A DNA stretch of 64,000 bases from Nocardioides sp. HDW12B (GTDB lineage Bacteria > Actinomycetota > Actinomycetes > Propionibacteriales > Nocardioidaceae): positions 2,418,001 to 2,482,000 of the forward strand of contig NZ_CP049867.1 in NCBI RefSeq assembly GCF_011299595.1, read 5' to 3'. The position numbers and the translations under genes were made by a program. The notes under the pieces are model-generated. The model did not search any database. It saw only the letters and a program-made list of their open reading frames with translations, and was not told the origin of the DNA. Of the stretch, positions 15,909 to 23,984 are shown piece by piece. Position 1 is the first letter of the stretch; the number at the start of each line of letters is the position of its first letter.

Positions 15909-16253
15909 TCAGCGGCGGGAGAAGAGCAGCAGGCGCAGGACCGGGAAGGCCAGCACCACCAGGACGACGATGCCGAAGCGGGCGGCCCAGTCGGGTCGCA
16001 CGACCCAGACGACGATCACGAGGACGAGCAGCAGCGCGACGAGCAGGCCGTTCTGCTGACGGCGCCGACGCTCGAGGACGCCCGTGGGCCGGCCCATCCC
16101 AGGCGCCGGTCGGAGCACACCGGCCGCAGCCTTCAGCGGTCGCGTCCGGGCGGCGCGGCGCTCACGCCGCTCCTGCTCGGCCGCCTTGGCCGCTGCCCGC
16201 AGGCCCGCCTCGTGCTCGCGAGCCGCGCGCCGCTGGGCGCGCTCCTTGCTCAC
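15909..16253 (-). CDS. Small membrane protein downstream of hisH
   Basis: The 114-aa protein has a strongly basic, Ala/Arg/Glu-rich N-terminal half ([20 protein letters not shown]), probably a cytoplasmic helix. Two adjacent hydrophobic segments follow ([16 protein letters not shown] and [19 protein letters not shown]). The GTG start overlaps the hisH stop (GTGA), so it is translated as the last gene of the hisD-C-B-H unit. No known histidine function fits a membrane protein, and no domain is recognised. Its position next to hisH may be chance of operon structure. Confidence 0.7.
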   Translation of the reverse strand: MSKERAQRRAAREHEAGLRAAAKAAEQERRERRAARTRPLKAAAGVLRPAPGMGRPTGVLERRRRQQNGLLVALLLVLVIVVWVVRPDWAARFGIVVLVVLAFPVLRLLLFSRR

Positions 16254-16984
16254 GAGCCCACCGTCGCGGGCACGAGGCCCTCGACCCAGTGGCGCAGGAG
16301 AGCGGCGCCGGCGTCGCCGGACTTCTCGGGGTGGAACTGGGTGGCGGTCAGGGGCCCGTTCTCGACGGCAGCGACGAACCGGTCGCCGCCGTACTCGCAC
16401 CACGTCACGCCCGGCGGCGTGGTGCGCCCGTTGGTGACCAGCTCCCAGCGGCGTACGCCGTAGGAGTGCACGAAGTAGAACCGCTCGTCCTCGAGGCCGG
16501 CGAACAGCCGCGAGCCCTCGGGCGGCTGCACCGTGTTCCAGCCCATGTGGGGCACGACCGGGGCCTGGAGCCGCTCGACGGTGCCGGGCCACTCCCCCAG
16601 CCCCTCGGTCTCCTGGCCGTGCTCGACGCCGCGGTCGAAGAGGATCTGGAGCCCGACGCAGATGCCGAGCACGGCGCGCCCGCCGGCCAGCCGGCGACCG
16701 ATGATCTCCTCGGCCCGCACCGCGCGGACGCCCTCGACGCAGGCACGGAAGGCGCCGACCCCCGGGACCACGAGGCCGTCGGCCTCCCGGGCGCGGTTCT
16801 TGTCGGCGGTCAGCTCCACCCGGGCGCCGGCGCGCTCCAGCGCGCGTACGACGGAGCGCACGTTGCCGAAGCCGTAGTCGAGCACGACGACGTCCGGGCC
16901 CGAGCTGGGCTGGTCGTGCGTGAGAGCCGGTACGGCGACGGGGTCGGCGCCCGAGACGGCAGCGGGGGTCTCCCCACCGGTCAC
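16250..16984 (-). CDS. hisH: Imidazole glycerol phosphate synthase, glutamine amidotransferase subunit
   Basis: The 244-aa glutaminase supplies ammonia to HisF. The nucleophile elbow LGICVGLQ carries the catalytic cysteine, and [11 protein letters not shown] near the end carries the catalytic His and Glu. [13 protein letters not shown] marks the true domain start at about residue 31. The 30 residues before it, rich in Pro, Ala and Gly, are an extension beyond the usual about 200-210 residues. The GTG start overlaps the hisB stop (GTGA). If the extension is not translated, an internal start would apply, but the coupling favours the long form. Confidence 0.93.
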   Translation of the reverse strand: MTGGETPAAVSGADPVAVPALTHDQPSSGPDVVVLDYGFGNVRSVVRALERAGARVELTADKNRAREADGLVVPGVGAFRACVEGVRAVRAEEIIGRRLAGGRAVLGICVGLQILFDRGVEHGQETEGLGEWPGTVERLQAPVVPHMGWNTVQPPEGSRLFAGLEDERFYFVHSYGVRRWELVTNGRTTPPGVTWCEYGGDRFVAAVENGPLTATQFHPEKSGDAGAALLRHWVEGLVPATVGS

Positions 16985-17625
16985 AGGGTGCCCTTGGTCG
17001 ACGGCACGCCGGTCTCGCGCGGGTCGTAGGCGATCGCGTCGCGCAGCGCGCGGGCCACGGCCTTGTACTGCGTCTCGACGATGTGGTGCGGGTCGCGACC
17101 GCCGAGGACGCGCACGTGCAGCGCGATCTGCGCGTGGTGGGCGATGGTCTCGAAGACGTGACGGGTCAGCGACCCGACGTAGCCGACGCCGGAGCCACCG
17201 ATGGTGACGAACTGCTGGCCCTCCGGCTCACCGGTGTGCACGCAGTAGGGACGCCCGGACACGTCGACGACGGCCTGCACGAGCGCCTCGTCGAGCGGCA
17301 CGGTGGCGTCACCGAAACGACGGATGCCGCTCTTCGGTCCGAGCGCCTCGAGCAGCGCGTCGCCGAGCACGATGGCGGTGTCCTCGACGGTGTGGTGGCC
17401 GTCGATGTGGAGGTCGCCGTCGGCGTGGACGGTGAGGTCGATGAGCGAGTGGCGCGAGAGCGCGTTGAGCATGTGGTCGTAGAACCCGACGCCGGTGCTG
17501 ATGTCCGCGCGCCCGGTGCCGTCGAGGTTGACCTCGACGAGGACCTTCGACTCCCGGGTGGTCCGCTCGATGCGTGCGGTGCGGGCGGGGCGGGCGCTCG
17601 TGGGCGTGCCCGTCTCGTCGCTCAT
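16981..17625 (-). CDS. hisB: Imidazoleglycerol-phosphate dehydratase
   Basis: The 214-aa manganese enzyme dehydrates imidazole glycerol phosphate in step six of histidine synthesis. Both metal motifs are present: [11 protein letters not shown] and GRDPHHIVE, along with GVGFYDHML. It is the monofunctional type, without the histidinol-phosphatase domain found in enterobacteria. The ATG overlaps the hisC stop (ATGA). Confidence 0.96.
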   Translation of the reverse strand: MSDETGTPTSARPARTARIERTTRESKVLVEVNLDGTGRADISTGVGFYDHMLNALSRHSLIDLTVHADGDLHIDGHHTVEDTAIVLGDALLEALGPKSGIRRFGDATVPLDEALVQAVVDVSGRPYCVHTGEPEGQQFVTIGGSGVGYVGSLTRHVFETIAHHAQIALHVRVLGGRDPHHIVETQYKAVARALRDAIAYDPRETGVPSTKGTL

Positions 17626-18737
17626 GTCATGACCTCCATCAGGGCCGCCCGGAAGGCGGCCGTCTCGTCAGGTGTGCCCACGGAGACCCGCAGCCACCCC
17701 TCGGGTCCAGTCTCGCGGATCAGCACACCGCGGTCCACCAGGCCCTGCCAGACCGCGTGGCGGTCCTCGAAGAGCCCGAACAGCACGAAGTTGGCGTCGC
17801 TGTCGGCCACGGTCAGCCCCTGCTCGCGCAGCCAGACCACGAGCTCGTCGCGCTCGCGGCGCAGCCGGTCGACCTGGGCCAGCAGCTCGTCGGCGTGACG
17901 CAGCGCGGTCAGCGCGACGGCCTGGGTCACCGCCGACAGGTGGTAGGGCAGGCGCACCAGGCGGAGCGCGTCGGTGATCTCCGTCGAGGCCGCGAGGTAG
18001 CCGAGCCGCACGCCGGCGAAGGCGAACGCCTTGCTCATGGTGCGGCTGACGACCAGGTTCGGCGTGGTGTCCAGCAGCTCCAGGGCCGTCGGGGTGCCGG
18101 GTCGACGGAACTCGGCGTAGGCCTCGTCGACGACGACCAGCCCCGGGGTCGGCAGCGCCGCCGCGGCCGCGCAGAGCGCCTTCACGGTGTCGAGCGGCAG
18201 CGCGGTGCCGGTCGGGTTGTTCGGCGACGGCACGAGCACGACGGTCGGCTCGACCTCGCGCACCAGCGCGACGGCCTTGTCGACGTCGACGGCGAAGTCG
18301 GTCTCGCGGTGGCCGACCACCCAGCCGGTGTGGGTGTCGCGGGCGTACTCGGGATACATCGAGTACGTCGGGGCGAAGGAGATCGCCGTACGACCCGGAC
18401 CGCCGAAGGCCTGCAGCAGGTGCAGCATGACCTCGTTGGAGCCGTTCGCGGCCCAGACGTGCTCGGGGCCCAGCGCGTGCCCGAGGTACGCCGCCAGCGC
18501 CTCGCGCAGGGCGGTGAACTCGCGGTCGGGGTAGCGGTTGAGCTCGCCGGCGACCGCGCTCACGGCCGCGGCGAGGTCGGCCGCCACCGCGTCCGAGGGC
18601 GGGTAGGGGTTCTCGTTGACGTTGAGCAGCACGGGCAGGTCGAGCTGCGGGGCGCCGTACGCCGCGACCCCCTCGAGCTCGGGGCGCAGCGGCAGCCGGA
18701 ACGCCCCGGTCGCGGGCGCGCTCACCGGCGCGCTCAC
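17622..18737 (-). CDS. hisC: Histidinol-phosphate aminotransferase
   Basis: The 371-aa PLP enzyme transfers an amino group to imidazole acetol phosphate. The PLP lysine lies in [17 protein letters not shown], preceded by [10 protein letters not shown], and [11 protein letters not shown] is the conserved N-terminal substrate segment. The GTG start at 18737 overlaps the hisD stop (GTGA). The first residues contain a short repeated SAP-V motif because of a second GTG four codons on, which could also initiate. Confidence 0.95.
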   Translation of the reverse strand: MSAPVSAPATGAFRLPLRPELEGVAAYGAPQLDLPVLLNVNENPYPPSDAVAADLAAAVSAVAGELNRYPDREFTALREALAAYLGHALGPEHVWAANGSNEVMLHLLQAFGGPGRTAISFAPTYSMYPEYARDTHTGWVVGHRETDFAVDVDKAVALVREVEPTVVLVPSPNNPTGTALPLDTVKALCAAAAALPTPGLVVVDEAYAEFRRPGTPTALELLDTTPNLVVSRTMSKAFAFAGVRLGYLAASTEITDALRLVRLPYHLSAVTQAVALTALRHADELLAQVDRLRRERDELVVWLREQGLTVADSDANFVLFGLFEDRHAVWQGLVDRGVLIRETGPEGWLRVSVGTPDETAAFRAALMEVMT

Positions 18738-20053
18738 CGGGCCTGCGTGCGTACGTCGATCGCCGCACCGTGCCCGGGAAGGTCCTCGGCGTTGGCCAGG
18801 GACACGACGTGCGCGGCGACGTCGGACAGTGCCTCGCGGGTGTACTCGATGACGTGGACGCTGGTGCGGAACGAGCGCACCGACAGGCCCGAGGAGTGGC
18901 AGGCGCAGCCGCCGGTGGGCAGCACGTGGTTGGAGCCGGCGCAGTAGTCGCCCAGCGACACCGGGCTCCACGGCCCGACGAACACCGCCCCACCGTTGCT
19001 GACCCGGCGCGCCCAGGCGGCGGCGTCCTCGGTCTGGATCGACAGGTGCTCCGCGGCGTAGGCGTTGACGACCTCCAGGCCCTGCTCGAGGTCGTCGACC
19101 AGGACGATGCCCGACTGCGGACCGGTCAGCGCGGTGCGGATGCGCTCGACGTGGCGGGTGGCCGAGACCTGCTTGTCGAGCTCGGCCACGACGTCGTCGG
19201 CCAGCGACTCGGAGTCGGTGACCAGCACCGAGGCGGCCAGCGGGTCGTGCTCGGCCTGGCTGACCAGGTCGGCCGCCACGAAGGCCGGGTCGGCGGAGGC
19301 GTCGGCCAGCACGGCGATCTCGGTCGGGCCGGCCTCGGAGTCGATGCCGACGACGCCCTTGACCAGCCGCTTGGCGCTGACGGTGAAGATGCCGCCGGGG
19401 CCGGTGACCAGGTCGACCGGTCGGCACGGGCCCGCGCCGTGGGCCAGCATCGCGATCGCCTGCGCACCGCCGACGGCGTACACCTCCTCGACGCCGAGCA
19501 GGGCGCACGCGGCCAGGATGGTGGGGTGCGGCAGGCCGTCGTTGTCGACCTGCGGCGACGAGGTGAGCGCGATGGAGCCGACGCCGGCGACCTGGGCCGG
19601 GACGACGTTCATCAGCACGCTGGAGACCAGCGGCGCGATGCCGCCGGGCACGTAGAGCCCGACGCGGTCGATGGGGACGAGTCGCTGGGTCACGGTGCCG
19701 CCGGGCACGACCTCGGTGGTGACGTCGGCCTCGAGCTCGGCCTCGCTGGTGATCCGCAGCCGCCGGATGGACTCCTCCAGCGCGGCCCGCACGGCGGGGT
19801 CGAGCGCCTCGAGGGCGGCCTGGGTGGCCTCGACCGGCACCCGGATGTCGGTCTGCTCGACGCTGTCGAAGCGGGCGGAGAACTCGCAGACGGCCTCGAG
19901 CCCGCGCTCCCGGACGGCGGCGATGATCGGCTCGACGACGGCGAGGGTGGCGGCGACGTCCATCTCGGCGCGCGGCACCGCGGCCCGGTAGTGCGAGCGA
20001 GCGTCCGTGTCGGGTGCGACGGCCTGGCCACGGAGGTCGATTCTGCGGATCAT
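18734..20053 (-). CDS. hisD: Histidinol dehydrogenase
   Basis: The 439-aa zinc enzyme oxidises histidinol to histidine in two NAD-dependent steps. [43 protein letters not shown] and AAEHLSIQ are conserved; the last two carry the catalytic Glu and His region. [15 protein letters not shown] near the C-terminus is family-typical. It is the first gene of the hisD-C-B-H unit. A TAGACT box lies six bases upstream of the ATG, back to back with the promoter of the divergent LON-domain gene. Confidence 0.96.
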   Translation of the reverse strand: MIRRIDLRGQAVAPDTDARSHYRAAVPRAEMDVAATLAVVEPIIAAVRERGLEAVCEFSARFDSVEQTDIRVPVEATQAALEALDPAVRAALEESIRRLRITSEAELEADVTTEVVPGGTVTQRLVPIDRVGLYVPGGIAPLVSSVLMNVVPAQVAGVGSIALTSSPQVDNDGLPHPTILAACALLGVEEVYAVGGAQAIAMLAHGAGPCRPVDLVTGPGGIFTVSAKRLVKGVVGIDSEAGPTEIAVLADASADPAFVAADLVSQAEHDPLAASVLVTDSESLADDVVAELDKQVSATRHVERIRTALTGPQSGIVLVDDLEQGLEVVNAYAAEHLSIQTEDAAAWARRVSNGGAVFVGPWSPVSLGDYCAGSNHVLPTGGCACHSSGLSVRSFRTSVHVIEYTREALSDVAAHVVSLANAEDLPGHGAAIDVRTQAR

Positions 20054-20059
20054 GCCCCC

Positions 20060-20073
20060 AGTCTAGGTAGGTT
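20060..20073. promoter_or_regulatory. Back-to-back leaderless promoters for hisD and the LON-domain gene
   Basis: The 26-bp gap between the two start codons holds TAGACT on the minus strand (20060-20065, six bases from the hisD ATG) and TAGGTT on the plus strand (20068-20073, six bases from the other ATG). Only two bases separate the boxes. Each -35 region must then lie inside the other gene's first codons. Polymerases could not occupy both sites at once. Confidence 0.55.
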
Positions 20074-20079
20074 GACGGC

Positions 20080-20754
20080 ATGACCGAGCAGCTGCCCATC
20101 TTCCCGTTGGGCATGGTCGCGTTCCCCGGGATGACGGTGCCGCTGCACATCTTCGAGGAGCGCTACCGGGCGATGGTGCGCCACCTGCTGACCATCGACG
20201 ACCCGGCCCGGCGTCGCTTCGGCATCGTCGCGATCCGTGAGGGCTACGAGACCGGCGGTCACGAGGCCCGGTCGATGTACCGCATCGGCTGCGTGGTGCA
20301 GCTCGGCACCGTCTCGCAGTACGACGACGGGCGCTTCGACCTGGCCGCCGTCGGCCAGGAGCGGATGCGCGTGATGGGCACCGACGCCTCCGGCCCGTTC
20401 CTGGTGGCCGACGTCGAGGTCATGCCCGAGGAGACGCGCCCCTCGGTCGACACCGCCCGCGAGGCCGCGCACGCGCTGGCCACCTTCGCCGACTACCGCG
20501 ACCTGGTCTCCGAGCTGCGCGGCGACGACGTGATGACCGGCAGCCTGCCGCGCGACCCCGAGCTGCTGTCCTACGTGCTGGCCTCGACCTGCTCGCTGAC
20601 GCTGCGCGAGCGCCAGCAGCTGCTGGAGTCGCCGACCACCCACGAGCGGCTCGGCCTGCTGCGTCGACTGATGCGCCGCGAGATCGGCGCCATGAACGCG
20701 ATCCCGTCGCTGCCCGCCACCGAGGTCGCCCGGTCGGGCTGGAGCCCCAACTAG
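20080..20754 (+). CDS. LON substrate-binding domain protein (no protease domain)
   Basis: The 224-aa protein corresponds to the N-terminal domain of Lon protease only. LPIFPLGMVAFPGMTVPLHI and FEERYRAMV are signature motifs, and the helical end (ERQQLLESPTTHERLGLLRRL) completes the domain. There is no AAA or peptidase part. Stand-alone LON-domain proteins are widespread in actinobacteria without a proven role; binding of unfolded proteins or regulation of Lon have been suggested for relatives. The promoter is shared space with hisD. Confidence 0.88.
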   Translation: MTEQLPIFPLGMVAFPGMTVPLHIFEERYRAMVRHLLTIDDPARRRFGIVAIREGYETGGHEARSMYRIGCVVQLGTVSQYDDGRFDLAAVGQERMRVMGTDASGPFLVADVEVMPEETRPSVDTAREAAHALATFADYRDLVSELRGDDVMTGSLPRDPELLSYVLASTCSLTLRERQQLLESPTTHERLGLLRRLMRREIGAMNAIPSLPATEVARSGWSPN

Positions 20755-20780
20755 CCCCGACTAGCCCCAACTAGCCCCAC
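20751..20780. repeat. 10-bp tandem repeat around the stop codon
   Basis: CTAGCCCC plus two bases occurs three times in a row. The first copy contains the TAG stop of the LON-domain gene, and the last ends 17 bases before the hydrolase start. CTAG is generally rare in such genomes, so three adjacent copies stand out. Confidence 0.8.
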
Positions 20781-20797
20781 AGCGCAGGAGCAGACCC

Positions 20798-21601
20798 ATG
20801 GCACGGACCACGTCGGCCGACGGCACGCCTCTCGGGTTCGACCGCCTCAGCGACGGCGGCCCCGTGGTGGTCCTGGTGAGCGGCGGACTGGACGACGGCA
20901 CCGAGAACCTCCCGCTCGGTGAGCACCTGGCGGGGTCGTTCACCGTCATCACCTACCGACGGCGCGGGCGCGGGGACAGTGGCGACACCCAGCCCTACGC
21001 CGTGCAGCGCGAGATCGAGGACCTCGCGGCCGTCGTCGAGGCCGCGGGCGGGAAGGCCCACCTGTTCGGCGCCTCGTCCGGCGGCGCGCTCGCCCTGCTG
21101 GCAGCGGCGGCCGGCGTGCCGGTGGACCGTGTCGCCGTCCACGAGGTGCCCTACCTGCTCGGTGACGAGATGCTCGCGGCCTGGCGCGCGTACACCCGTG
21201 ACCTCGCCGGCGCGCTCGACGCCGACGACCGGGACGGGGCCCTGCGGCTGTTCATGCGGCTCGCCGGCTCCTCCCACGCCGACATCGCCGCCGCCGAGGC
21301 CGCGCCGGTCTGGTCGGACCTCCGGGCGCTCGCGCCGACCCTGCGCTACGACGCCGCCTGCCTCGGCGACGGCGCGCCCCCGGGCGAGCGGCTCGCGGCG
21401 GTCAGCCAGCCGGTGCTGCTCACCACGGGCGCGACCCTCGACCCGCACTCCGCCGGGTTGCCCGCCGACTTCTTCGGCGCCGCCTCCGACGCGGCCGCCG
21501 CTGCCCTGCCGGACGCGCGCCGCGCCACGATCGAGGTCGCGAGCCACGTCCCCGACCCGGCCGTCCTGGGCCCGCTCGTCGCGTCCCACTACGCCCCCTG
21601 A
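20798..21601 (+). CDS. Alpha/beta-fold hydrolase
   Basis: The 267-aa protein has the hydrolase nucleophile elbow GASSGG (Ser about residue 99) and an early VVLVSGGLDDG oxyanion segment. A final SHVPDP histidine (about residue 249) completes a plausible triad. YRRRGRGDSGDTQPY matches the conserved loop of small esterase and lactonase-like members. The start follows AGGAG by seven bases. Substrate unknown. It may be co-transcribed with the LON-domain gene 43 bases upstream; a strong hairpin follows. Confidence 0.8.
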   Translation: MARTTSADGTPLGFDRLSDGGPVVVLVSGGLDDGTENLPLGEHLAGSFTVITYRRRGRGDSGDTQPYAVQREIEDLAAVVEAAGGKAHLFGASSGGALALLAAAAGVPVDRVAVHEVPYLLGDEMLAAWRAYTRDLAGALDADDRDGALRLFMRLAGSSHADIAAAEAAPVWSDLRALAPTLRYDAACLGDGAPPGERLAAVSQPVLLTTGATLDPHSAGLPADFFGAASDAAAAALPDARRATIEVASHVPDPAVLGPLVASHYAP

Positions 21602-21627
21602 GCAGGGTCGCCGCGCCGGACGTGCGT

Positions 21628-21663
21628 CGGCCCGGCCGGACCCCTGAGGGTCCGACCGGGCCG
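21628..21663. terminator. Bidirectional hairpin terminator
   Basis: Two 16-base arms (CGGCCCGGCCGGACCC and its near-complement) pair with one mismatch around a CTGA loop. The hairpin lies between two convergent genes, ending at 21601 and 21686. There is no T-run, as is common in high-GC actinobacteria. Confidence 0.75.
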
Positions 21664-21685
21664 TCGGTACGTCGTGCCGCGTGCG

Positions 21686-23359
21686 TCAGTCCGTGGTGAT
21701 GCGGACCGTGTAGGAGAAGCCGTCCTCGTTGGCCGTGGTCGACACACCTGCGGCCTGCAGCGGCTCGATGTTCTCCTGGATCTTCGCCGAGTCCTCGCCC
21801 GGGAAGCTGCCCACCAGAGCCGAGAGCCAGTCGCCCTCGAAGCTGACGAAGAACGCACCCTGGTCGCCGCTCAGCTCCGAGAGCACGCTCTCGAAGGCCG
21901 GCTCGCTGCCCAGCTCGCCGGTGCCGGCGAGCTCCGCGACGTAGTCGGGGTTCAGCCCGACCGCGAGGGCGCCCTCACCCTCCTCGATGGTGAGGAAGCC
22001 CGGCGGCGCGCCGGAGGCGTCGAGCGCGCGCTCGAGCACCTCGCGGATCTCGGCCGGGTCGCCGTTGATGCGGATGCCGGCGGGGATCTGGTCGGGACCG
22101 GACGACCCGGAGGTCAGGCCTCCGAAGTCGACCGAGTCGTCGAGGGAGATCGTGAAGCCGTCGCCCAGCAGGGTCTGGATGTCCTCGGGGACCGACAGCC
22201 CGGTCGCGGACTCGAACTCGGTGATGCCCTGCTCGAGCTCGCCCTCGGTGTCGAACTTCTCGGCGAACTCCAGGATCTGCGCCACCGCGTCGTCGCCGAC
22301 CGGGATGCCGTAGGCCGCGATGGTGGTCGCGGGCAGCTCGGTCATGCCCGTGTCGCCCTCGGACAGCGCGGCGGAGAGGTCCTCCTGGACCACGCCGGCG
22401 GCGGTGACCTTGAACTCGACGCCCTCGTCGGCGAAGCGCAGCGACATCGCGGCGCCCTCGAAGTCGGCGAAGGCCTCCTCGAGCAGCTCCTTCTCCTCCT
22501 CGCTCGGGGCGGAGCCGCCGAGCGTCTCGGTCTCGTTCGAGACCGTCTCGAGAAACTCGGTGGCCGCCTCGGGCGAGGCGTAGCCGGTCACGAAGCCGGT
22601 GCCGCCGGCCTCCTCGACGCGGGCCTGGAAGGTCTCGTCGTCGGCCAGGGTGCCCTTGTCGATCTCGGCGAGCACCTCGTCGACGTCGTCCTGGCTCTCG
22701 GCGAAGACCATGTAGTCGCCGCTGAAGTCGTAGGCCGGGCCGTCACTGTCCTCGGAGTCCTCCGAGGAGGCGGACTCCGAGGGGGCGGGCTCCGAGGAGT
22801 CCGCCGCGTCCTCGCTGGACCCGCACTCCGCGAGCGTGGCGACGCCCTTCTCGGCGGCGTCCTGGTCGGTGGTCTCGACGACGGCGAACGCCGTGGGCTC
22901 CTCGTCACCGGGGAGCGCCGCGAAGGCGACGCTGTTGCCGAGCCACGGCTCGATGTCGTCGGCGAAGCTGAGGTCGTCGCAGCCCGACTCCTCCTTGATC
23001 AGGTTGAACAGGCTCTCGCGCAGGTCGCTCTCGCTCTCGAGGCCGAGCTCCTTCTCGAGCGCGGGGAACTTCTTCAGCGTCTGGTAGGCCTCGAGCTGCT
23101 GGTCCTTGCCGGGGTCGATGTCGATCCCGATGTAGCCGATGGCGCTGGCCGGGATGGCCTGCGCGGGGGTGGTGCTGTCGGACAGGAACTGGGTCACGCC
23201 CCAGGCCGCGGCTCCGACCACGGCGACGGTGACGACCGCCGCCCCGGCCACCAGCGGGCCCTTGCGCCGCTTCTTCGGCGCCGCGTCCTCCAGGTAGTCC
23301 ACGTGTGCCGGCTCGCCGGCGCCTGCTCCGCCGGGCGTCCCCGGAGTGTCGCTGGACAT
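21686..23359 (-). CDS. DUF3352-like membrane-anchored protein
   Basis: The 557-aa protein has a cytoplasmic N-terminus with a KKRRK cluster and one membrane segment (VAGAAVVTVAVVGAAAWGV, about residues 36-55). A large acidic extracellular part follows. IPASAIGYIGIDIDP right after the membrane segment and the repeated FVTGY, AAYGIPV and FFVSFEGDW strand patterns fit DUF3352. A Ser/Glu/Asp-rich insert lies near residues 185-205. Function of the family is unknown. The start at 23359 was chosen for the GGGAGA site four bases upstream and for the clean membrane topology. Confidence 0.75.
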   Translation of the reverse strand: MSSDTPGTPGGAGAGEPAHVDYLEDAAPKKRRKGPLVAGAAVVTVAVVGAAAWGVTQFLSDSTTPAQAIPASAIGYIGIDIDPGKDQQLEAYQTLKKFPALEKELGLESESDLRESLFNLIKEESGCDDLSFADDIEPWLGNSVAFAALPGDEEPTAFAVVETTDQDAAEKGVATLAECGSSEDAADSSEPAPSESASSEDSEDSDGPAYDFSGDYMVFAESQDDVDEVLAEIDKGTLADDETFQARVEEAGGTGFVTGYASPEAATEFLETVSNETETLGGSAPSEEEKELLEEAFADFEGAAMSLRFADEGVEFKVTAAGVVQEDLSAALSEGDTGMTELPATTIAAYGIPVGDDAVAQILEFAEKFDTEGELEQGITEFESATGLSVPEDIQTLLGDGFTISLDDSVDFGGLTSGSSGPDQIPAGIRINGDPAEIREVLERALDASGAPPGFLTIEEGEGALAVGLNPDYVAELAGTGELGSEPAFESVLSELSGDQGAFFVSFEGDWLSALVGSFPGEDSAKIQENIEPLQAAGVSTTANEDGFSYTVRITTD

Positions 23360-23426
23360 TGCTCTCCCTCGTTGTGGGCCCCCGACCACTTCGGGTGGCA
23401 CCCGCCCAAGGTATCCGCTCGCGACC

Positions 23427-23984
23427 TCAGGAGGGCGCTTTGCCGGACCGGTGGGGAGAGTCCGATTCAGGACCTGACCGTTCGGTCACCGGGTTGTAGT
23501 CCGTGTCGGTGGTCTGCTGCAGGCGCGGTGGCTTGAGCAGCAGCACCACCAGGGAACCGAGCGCGGCGGCGAGGGGCCAGACCACCAGCACCACCCAGGT
23601 GTGCACCGTCAGCTGCGCCGGCGCCTGCTCCCCCGGTGCGGCGTCGCGCAGCGCCTCGATCGGGTCGCCGGGCCCGATCAGCAGCCCCACGGCGACGCAC
23701 AGCCCGGAGGCGAGGATCGCCCCGGCGACCACGGAGAGGACACCGACGACGGGGTCGGTCCGGGTGCGCAGGGCCATCACCATCCCCGCGGGCACGCAGA
23801 CGAGCAGGCCGAGCACGGCGAACCACGCGTCGCTGTCGATCTGCTTGGCCAGCTCGGGGCCGGCGGTGACCACCCCGGCGGTGTCGCGGGTCAGCTGGGG
23901 GGTCTCGACGACCAGGCCCCACACCACGCCCGCGGCCACGCCGAGCCCGGCGAGGAACGCCAGGACCGTCAGGACCTGCTTCAT
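23427..23984 (-). CDS. Four-helix membrane protein coupled to dnaE
   Basis: The 185-aa protein has four hydrophobic segments: VLTVLAFLAGLGVAAGVVWG, FAVLGLLVCVPAGMVMAL, a third starting VVGVLSVVAGAILA, and LVVWPLAAALGSLVVLLL. A short charged tail follows. Its ATG overlaps the dnaE stop codon (ATGA), so it is translated from the polymerase mRNA. It may belong to DUF2567, but this is a guess from topology. No role in replication is implied by anything in the sequence. Confidence 0.65.
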   Translation of the reverse strand: MKQVLTVLAFLAGLGVAAGVVWGLVVETPQLTRDTAGVVTAGPELAKQIDSDAWFAVLGLLVCVPAGMVMALRTRTDPVVGVLSVVAGAILASGLCVAVGLLIGPGDPIEALRDAAPGEQAPAQLTVHTWVVLVVWPLAAALGSLVVLLLKPPRLQQTTDTDYNPVTERSGPESDSPHRSGKAPS

